A stretch of DNA of 64,000 nucleotides from Buddleja alternifolia. Taxonomy: Eukaryota > Streptophyta > Magnoliopsida > Lamiales > Scrophulariaceae. Below the pieces are notes generated by a model. That model searched no databases and had not been told where the DNA came from. It worked only from the letters and a program-made list of their open reading frames with translations. Position 1 is the first letter of the stretch. Every line of letters starts with the position of its first letter. Below are positions 56,082-64,000 of this stretch, in pieces. The DNA is taken from assembly GCA_019426215.1 (NCBI GenBank), contig CM033403.1:1183001-1247000 (forward strand). The letters are read 5' to 3'. The translations under genes and the position numbers were made by a program.

Positions 56082-59000
56082 ATGAACCAAATTGACATTG
56101 ACCCTGATGAAGACAGCAACGACTTGCCACCTCCAATGGCTTCGGCTGAGGGTCGTGAATCTACCCATTCAGGTGGACAAGATGGGCAAGGCGAACATGT
56201 CCAGATGGACGGCAACAAAAGAAAGTATGCCTCAAAGGTATATAATTTCTATTACATATGTGTTTTGGCTGAAACAAGCTTACTTATATGTTTATAAATC
56301 TGCAAGGAGGCATCTAGGACAATTATTGTTGTAGCATGTAAAACCTTGTTTGAGGTTGATCCCTAGTTTTGTGGGCTGACGTAGTTGGTAATCAGTGTTA
56401 ATGGTACTAATGTTATCTCTGTCTTAGTCGGGACATGGACACAATTTTTTCAGTGCCAAAGTGGCTTTTAAACTTTGTTAGAAACAAAGTGCCACAAGAG
56501 ATGCTTTATTTTGGAGGACATACCTATAGTCAATCGAATTCTCCTGTTACTTTATTAGTGTCCTCATACAATTTACGGGACGTGTTACTGATAAGGATTC
56601 TCTGATGATGGGTTATTTTGCGATGATGCTCGTTTGATCTATCCAACCACAACTGTGTTCACATATTGATGATATCATGTCTGTCCCGTCCTGCACTACC
56701 ACCAACCATTGGCACACAACACAAAAAACTAAAAAGAGAAACAAGTAAAAAGCAGGAAAATAAAATTGTTTCCTCTCTTGATTTTGTAAGTTTTTTCTGG
56801 TCAACAATGTTGCTAACGTTAAAGAAGCATTCCTGCGAACAAAAATTGCACTCTGTTAAGAAAGAAGAATTATGAACGACTTTGGTCGTAAAAGAACATT
56901 AATTAAGTGCTGTTTGTCTCTTTGCAGTTTTTCCTGGCGAACTTTCCTACCTCACTAATACTAGCTTATCAAAGTTTTGGGGTGGTATATGGGGATCTGA
57001 GCACTTCGCCCCTTTATGTTTACAGAAGTATATTTGTCGGGAAGTTGCAGGATCATGAGAATCCTGACACAATATTTGGGGCATTCTCATTAATCTTTTG
57101 GACCTTAACCCTGATTCCGCTGCTCAAATATGTAATTATTGTATTGAGTGCTGATGATAATGGAGAAGGTATACTAAATCTTTCTATTAAAAGATTTTGA
57201 TCAAACTTTTCAGTCAGTCTTGACCAACTATTTAATCACCTCAGGTGGGACATTTGCTCTTTACTCCTTGCTATGTAGACATGGAAAGTTCAGTTTACTT
57301 CCTAATCAGCAAGCAGCTGATGAGGAACTTTCGGCTTACAAATATGGGCCTTTGGGACAGTCTTCATCAGCTTTAGCATTGAAGAGATTCCTTGAGAAGC
57401 ACAAGAAATTAAGAACTGCATTGCTACTTGTTGTATTACTGGGAGCTGGCATGGTAATAGGCGATGGTGTAATTACTCCTGCTATATCAGGTACAGTTGA
57501 AATGAGATTGAGTTTATCACTTTTCCTCATGGCGATGAAAACGTGTTAGCTATAACTTTTTCGATTTTCACCTTATATTGGGATAGATATAGTGACCATT
57601 TCTCACTTCAATTACAGTTTCTTGCATTTTGTGTGAGTTTTTATGTTTGTTGAACTTATGCAAAAACTTATTTTATAGTAGCGACTAGTGAAGTATATGT
57701 ATCTTGAGATTCCCATGGCTGTTATCTTGTACAATGATCATCTATATTGTCACATTTTGCAATATTGGCGCCTTTTTCAGTTTGATAATTTATTTCCAGC
57801 ATACATATTGTCAGTTTCCAGCTTCAAGTTTTCCTACCCAATATTTGTTGCTAAGTTGGCATGTAGTTACAGACTTTCCATTGATTTTGATACTTCAATA
57901 TCTAGTCATTTGCTATTAGTCTGGCACGTGTAAGCAATTTTCTATTTTTATAATTGCAGTACTATCAGCGGTATCAGGGCTTGAAGCTGCTCAGAAAGAG
58001 TTGCCGCAAGGTATGCCTAGTTCTGTGTATTTGCTTCTTTTGATCCGACTAGACTTTTGAATGCATTAAACATCAGTGGGTGACTATAATCTTATATTAT
58101 ATTGTATCTGATCCAACTCATGAAACAATATTTTATTCATAGGTGGAGTACTATCACTTTGTTGCGTCATATTGGTTGGGCTATTTGCATTGCAGCACTG
58201 TGGCACCCATAAAGTCGGTTTCCTGTTTGCCCCGGTTGTTATCCTTTGGTTGATATCAATTTTTGCTATTGGGCTTTATAATATAATAGTGTGGAACCCG
58301 AAAATTGTTGTTGCTCTTTCTCCACATTATATCATCAAATTTTTTGGAGAAACTGGTATACATGGATGGGTTTCACTTGGAGGGGTCCTCCTTGCCATAA
58401 CAGGTAACTAGGCTTCGTTTATCTGATTGAACTTGCAAACCATCTTTTTCCTGTTACCCGTTTTCTTAATAAGTTTGATGAATTGCTTGACTTTTGTGTT
58501 TAACGGCTTTCCTTTCTGGGTCATCAGGTACCGAGGCAATGTTTGCAGATCTTGGCCATTTCTCTGCAGGCTCAATAAGGGTAAAACCCCTGTTCTGAAA
58601 GTTGGGAAGCGATTCTCTTATAAACAAGCATTATTAAATAGCAACACCCATAGGTTAAAGTGGGAATAAGAACAGTATACTTGTAGTTTGATACTAGATT
58701 TATGCTCCTCCCTTGTTTTTTTTCTAGAAGTGGTTCTTGAAATCTGAACTCTTCTCCAATTGGAAAGCCGTAAAAGAATGTCATTTATTTGTGAGTGGAA
58801 TAAAAGAATGTAAGACATATACTGCAGCAATGGGTGGTATAAATTGTATATTCCTGTAAAAGTGTTCATAATCCATAGTTCATCATGTTATGGTATATTA
58901 TGTTAACTAATTTTTTGATTGTCTGCAGCTCGCATTTGTATTCCTTGTATACCCTTGTTTGGTAGTGCAATACATGGGCCAGGCTGCTTATCTGTCAAAA

Positions 59001-61947
59001 AATATTTATTCAATTCCAGATAGCTTCTATGATTCAATTCCTGGTAAGTTGATATTTTCTATTTGAGGTTTGTTTACTGTTGTTAAATTAGTTCTATGCA
59101 GCTATTGATGTTGGCTTTTTCTACAGATGCCGTATTTTGGCCTGTCTTTGTCATTGCCACACTCGCATCTATTGTCGCCAGTCAGGCTATAATTTCTGCC
59201 ACATTCTCCATCATTAAACAATGCCATGCACTTGGTTGCTTCCCACGAGTGAAGGTGGTTCACACATCAAAACAAATATACGGGCAAATCTATATACCAG
59301 AGATTAACTGGATCCTCATGATTCTAACTCTTGCTGTAGCTATTGGCTTCCGTGACACAACTACAATCGGCAATGCATATGGTAAGTCGATGAATGTGAA
59401 AAATAATGCTCCTTCTGTCTCTTTCATGTTCTATTGTGATGATTGATTTTTATATTATGATCATCCAGAAGATATTTGCAGTTTCGAAATTTGAACCATC
59501 ACATAATATTGTGCCATAAACCATTATACAAGAATGTAATCGGGAACTTCTATGTGATATATAAAGTATGGGTGAAAAATATTTGAAGGGACAAGATCCA
59601 TCATTTGAGAGTCTCGATGTACGATACAATGTTGCAGCAACTGGAAACAGAGAAACTGTACTTCCTATGATATGAACATTTTTGTCAACTACAGTTATGG
59701 ATTAAATTGAAGTTTTGATAGCATTACTTATAATTTACATGTCTACAAATTGAGGGTCTTGATATACTGATATCATACTTCACAATTTACTTTTCTGATT
59801 CCACCTTAGATTTTATTCTATTTCATTTCATTTGATTCTGTGCTTGTTTTCTCAACCCAGTTCCTTACACATCATGAGGAAAGATTAACATATTTGAGTT
59901 CAATGCTGCGTCACTTCCTTTTCTCTAATCTCTTCCAGTCCAAAGGAAATTAAAGAAGAAAAGATCTCTTCATGTATAGTTATAGCTCGAAATTTCTTCT
60001 TACTCACAGGTCCCATTAGCAGCCTTATGAACTATGCAGCTAACTACTGTTTTTTGTCCCTGAGTTTTGATTTTGATCTCAAACTGGTTTTGATTTTTTA
60101 AAGCAACTGAAATTGGCCTTTATATTAAATTTCCATCTGGAGTTTTGGTAGTCAATCAAGAGATAAAATTGAGTTTTTATCTCACACAGTAATTGTGTTG
60201 ATTACTGTTGCCTATAGATATTGAGGCTGAATATCATAATGACAGGTAAAATATTAAAAGGACCACGGAAAAAGCATAACTTGTAGGAAGGAAAATGAAA
60301 GAAATAAAAATGAATGAAGACCAGCTAAGCAACTATGGCATTGTGTTCGAAGACATCATAGATTTATTTTGCACTAAACACTCGTCAAACATCATGATTG
60401 AACATAAAGAGATAGAAGCGAAAATAGAATAAACTTAATCAAACCACTGCCACGTTAATTGCCACAAAACTGGGACTCACCTAAATGTCACAATAATATA
60501 CCTTACAGAGGGCAATCACAGTATCTAACCCAGACCACCACGGCAAAATCTCCTGCCAGTCCTCAAAATCATTGTAATGTTCACCACCAAAATTCCCTAA
60601 GAACTAGCAACAATTAGGATCCTTGTTTTGGAGATGAAAAACTAGAGGGAAGTTAGAATCATTTGGCAAATTTGTTTGAGGAAAGAAAAATTTGAGTTTT
60701 GTAGTGATACACGTTGGTTATGTTGTACGAGAACTGAGTGCGAACTAAAAAATATATGCTGAAGATGCTGGAGCACCTATTACTTTGTTTTTTGATAATG
60801 TAACTCGAACAATTTTGTTTTCACCAATGACTTTCCTCACACTCTTTTCTGTTTTCCAGGCCTAGCTGTAATGTCAGTGATGTTCATCACAACTTTCCTC
60901 ATGGCACTTGTCATGGTCCTTGTGTGGCAAAGGAGTATAATACTTGCTACTATATTTCTCCTTTTCTTTTGGGTCATCGAAGGTTCTTATCTATTTGCAG
61001 CATTCATAAAAGTCCCTCAAGGAGGATGGGTCTCTATCGTACTCTCTTTCATCTTCATGTTCATCATGTTTGTGTGGCATTATGGAACTCGCAAGAAATA
61101 CAACTTTGATTTACATAACAAGGTACCCTTAAAGTGGATCCTAGGCCTAGGCCCTAGCCTTGGCATTGTTCGTGTGCCCGGGATAGGCCTCATATACTCC
61201 GAACTGGCAACCGGCGTCCCATCAATCTTCTCACATTTTGTCACAAATCTTCCAGCTTTTCACAATGTTTTGGTATTTGTATGTGTAAAATCTGTTCCAG
61301 TGCCCTCTGTCTCACCCGAGGAACGTTACCTCATTGGCCGGATCGGCCCGAGACCATATCGCATGTATAGATGCATTGTGAGGTACGGGTACAAAGACTT
61401 ACAGGGAGATGATAGTAATTTTGAGAACCAGCTAATTCAAAGTATAGCTGAATTTATTCAAATGGAAGCTGTAGAGCCTCAGTTGTCGAGCCCCGACTCT
61501 ATGCCTTATGATGGGAGAATGGCAGTCATAAGTTCTAGAACTTTCGAATCTGTCTCGAGTCTTATTGTATCTGAAGGGGAGGAATCCGGCGCAAGTAACT
61601 CTATTCAAAGCAGTAAATCTTTAACCCTCCAAAGTTTAAGATCGGCTTATGATGATGAAAACCCACAAATCAGAAGGCGTAGAGTGAGGTTTGAAATACC
61701 TCAAAGTCCCGGGATGGATTTATCTGTGAAGGAAGAGCTTTTAGACTTGATCCAGGCAAAAGAAGCTGGTGTTGCTTATATAATGGGGCATTCTTATGTA
61801 AAGTGTAGGAGGTCGTCATCGTTTCTGAAAAAATTGGTTATTGATTTTGGTTACTCTTTTCTTCGTAAGAATTGCAGGGGACCTTCAGTGGCGCTTCACA
61901 TTCCTCACATTAGCTTGATCGAAGTGGGAATGATATATCATGTCTGA
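56082..61947 (+). CDS. KUP/HAK/KT family potassium transporter (nine coding exons)
   Basis: Exons 56082-56237, 56928-57168, 57245-57490, 57960-58010, 58143-58403, 58528-58580, 58929-59043, 59127-59381 and 60860-61947 all have GT/AG borders. They sum to 2466 nt (821 aa plus stop) with phases that join without a break. A hydrophilic N-terminus of about 55 residues is followed by the family signature [14 protein letters not shown] (residues 70-83). Next come [65 protein letters not shown] and IYIPEINW. A long cytosolic tail carries [30 protein letters not shown] and [16 protein letters not shown]. The protein would be a K+/H+-coupled plasma- or endo-membrane carrier with 10-14 membrane segments. 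Subgroup is probably cluster II (KUP1-4/6/8-like), a guess. The last intron is 1478 bp. The gene looks functional. Confidence 0.93.
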
Positions 61948-63150
61948 AAGAAGTATGTTTCCTAGTGTAAGAGGGGCTTAATTCACTTTTGAGCTTTAGT
62001 TAGGCTTATAATTTGTGCGTTATTTCTTGATCGTATATATAGGAGATTGTTATATGGAATAACCCTTTGGTGCTTACTGTCTTTTTGTTGTTAAAAGGAT
62101 AATGTTTAGAAAGGTGAATCTGAATAAAGAATTGTGGTTGAAGGTTGAAATGCATAATATGGTCATTTTGATTTAGACAGAATTTCAGGAGCTTTAAATA
62201 TGTTTGTGATATGAAATGGCAGCCTAGAAAAGGTTCTGAAGAACAAGAGAGAAGTGTGCTTTCTGCTACAGGGATGCTGTTATTTCAGAGTCTCTTTTTT
62301 GGTGTGGGGGGGGGGGTGTTACTTTGACATATAAACTAGTTAGCTATCAGTTCAATCTTGGGACTAATTAGAAAAATATTTGCTTGTTTTGAGAGGTAAT
62401 CATGTGTATTATTTTCAGTAATGTTATAATTTTAAGAATTGTTGATTGAAACTTGAGGTTGCTGCAAATTGATCTTCAAAATTTTTACAATAGAGACATC
62501 GACGCTCCTTTTGGATTCATTTTCAGAGAATAAAACTAAAAATATTGAAGTTCTTCACAAAATATATTTTAATCTGATGATGATATAGCATTGTTTTCAT
62601 CATATGGAACCTAGAGACTCTGTGCTCCGCATTGATATGTTCGATTTCGTAACCAAAAAAAAATATATATATATATATATGTTCGATTCCGAAATGTATA
62701 TTACAACACAAGAAGGCTTGTTCAGTTTTATAGTCTCCCTAGAAAGACCATATTAACCTAAAACTTGATGCCCTTCAACTCCCTCCATTTCAACAAATTA
62801 ATGTTCGTCTCACACCAAAAACAACCAATTATTGCCCAAGTTGTGAATAAGACACAGATGCTAATAAGTTCACATCAAATTACATAGTCTTATCAAAACT
62901 CACGGATTTGGCTGTAACTTGATGTCTCCATAATACATATCAATCACTCATAATAACATGTACTTGAATAATGGCTACATCGCCAAAAATGAGTCATGTG
63001 GTGAAGTTCTAAAACATGTGTACTCGTTCATCTTCTAAGGTGAAATGGCCGGAAATGTCCATTACTCCCAAGTAAAAAAGGCAATACACAACACGAGTCT
63101 TCCAACATGATATGACAGGTTGCGGGGTAGAATGAGGACTTTACTCCACA
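61948..63150. other. 3' UTR of the transporter and convergent intergenic region
   Basis: AATAAA at 62123-62128, about 180 bp after the stop, is the likely poly(A) signal of the potassium transporter. A G run (about 62307-62316) and an (AT)n run (62661-62680) follow. The lumazine synthase gene ends at 63151 on the opposite strand, so the two genes converge. No other gene is recognised. Confidence 0.6.
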
Positions 63151-63974
63151 TCAATGCTTGAGATGATGCTCAAATAGAGATGCCATCTCAATCTGCCAAT
63201 CAACCCAATGAGCTATGAACAGAAACATTAACATAGCTTTCCAAAACTAATATAATTACACAAATTTACAACCAAAATATGCACATAAACAGAGACACGA
63301 CAATAAATTATGTTTTACCGGGTCGATCCACAATCACTCATCTACATAGTAAGATCATATAGCAAATAGGGTCTTGAGAAAAAAACAAAAAATAAATTGG
63401 AGAAAAAAGTTGACATACAAAATTCAAGCATAGTTAAGCACCCAAAAGGGAAACAAAATGTGCTTTTTGGAGGTTGTAGTATGACAACCCACAAGCTAAA
63501 TCATAATCGAGCATCCGACTGAGGCTATTCTACAGTAATTGGAATGTTCAGTTCTGTGTACGGAAATACTATACTAAATACACTAAAATCAAGGAAAGAA
63601 AGGAAAGTTTATATTATCTTCTCCATATAACAAAATGCACGAACATAAAAAGATATACCTTACCACCTAACAGTTCTACAGATAGTATATGTTGAAAATT
63701 AGTCTTATTACATTCATGAAGATACTTTTCCCGAGAATGACTATTTCCATCTTATATGATTTAATGAGGAAACAGCTCCAGTGTTGGCAACAGCAATAGA
63801 CTTAATACTCCATAAGATAATTCATTTCAGAAAATAAGATAATGAAGCTCCCAAGTGAAAGGAAAAGGAAACTAATAAAAGAAATATCAAGACATAAAAT
63901 TTGGGTCAACTTACAGCTGTCAAAGCTGCTTCAGCACCTTTATTTCCTGCCTTACCACCGGCTCGATTTATAGC
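63151..63974 (-). CDS. 6,7-dimethyl-8-ribityllumazine synthase, last two exons (partial)
   Basis: Exon 63974-63915, after TTACAG and before GTAAGT, encodes AINRAGGKAGNKGAEAALTA. Exon 63192-63151, after GGCAG, encodes IEMASLFEHHLKH and a TGA stop. Both are in phase 0. This is the conserved C-terminus of plant lumazine synthase (RibH), with the N-R-A-G-G-K-x-G-N-K-G signature. The enzyme condenses 5-amino-6-ribitylaminouracil with dihydroxybutanone phosphate in chloroplast riboflavin synthesis. The remaining exons lie beyond 64000. The Arabidopsis homologue, from memory, is COS1/At2g44050. The intron between the two exons is 722 bp. The frame is intact in what is visible. Confidence 0.88.
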
Positions 63975-64000
63975 CTGTAATCACCATGATGCAATTTTAC

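Overview
This is a window of a eudicot plant nuclear genome. It is AT-rich, its genes have GT-AG introns, and most of it is transposable-element sequence. Only three host genes look intact or plausibly functional: a LEA_2/WHy protein (26066-27390, minus), a KUP/HAK/KT potassium transporter (56082-61947, plus; nine coding exons sum to 2466 nt, 821 aa plus stop) and the 3' end of riboflavin-pathway lumazine synthase (63151-63974, minus, running off the right edge). An F-box gene runs off the left edge (1-407, minus), and a truncated F-box/LRR/FBD relative lies at 2468-3661.

Layout. 1-6050: F-box fragments embedded in sequence full of the subterminal-type motif TTAGAGACCGA, with a perfect 67-bp inverted repeat and a candidate CACTA element (2401-6050). 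7739-25612: one 17.9-kb nest. The outer element is a non-autonomous (LARD-like) gypsy element on the minus strand. It has two LTRs, a PBS-like and a PPT-like site, a gag-like N-terminus and a matching flank ATATA. Inside it sit a 9.5-kb decayed copia element (10464-19984), a GAGCTC-rich hAT MITE (23122-23558) and a solo LTR in its 5' LTR (24024-25175). 25613-28260: the LEA gene. 28400-39000: SINE-like pieces, a broken hAT transposase gene split by a MITE, a cluster of copia LTRs, and a non-autonomous MULE (37513-38783). 39989-46134: an apparently full-length but decayed L1-type LINE with a 13-bp target-site duplication. 46150-54650: direct repeats, a small non-autonomous copia element (48025-50947), another solo LTR, a SINE, two hairpin elements and a MULE-like element. 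54650-64000: the potassium transporter and convergent lumazine synthase.

Target-site duplications could be read for most elements (ATATA, GTTG, CAACT, GATAG, AAAGG, TAACA, CTTTGTTG, AGTATCAC/GGTATCAC, TCATATTAT, ACTGCAATTTATC), so boundaries and nesting order rest on sequence. The retroelement ORFs carry many stops and frameshifts, and no intact transposition protein is encoded. The host genes do not form a pathway. From memory, a LEA_2 gene and lumazine synthase are also neighbours in Arabidopsis (At2g44060/At2g44050), which suggests a conserved pair driven apart here by about 35 kb of insertions. I found no clear novel system; the most unusual features are the nest, the hairpin-forming repeats and the F-box fragment enclosed by CACTA-type ends.
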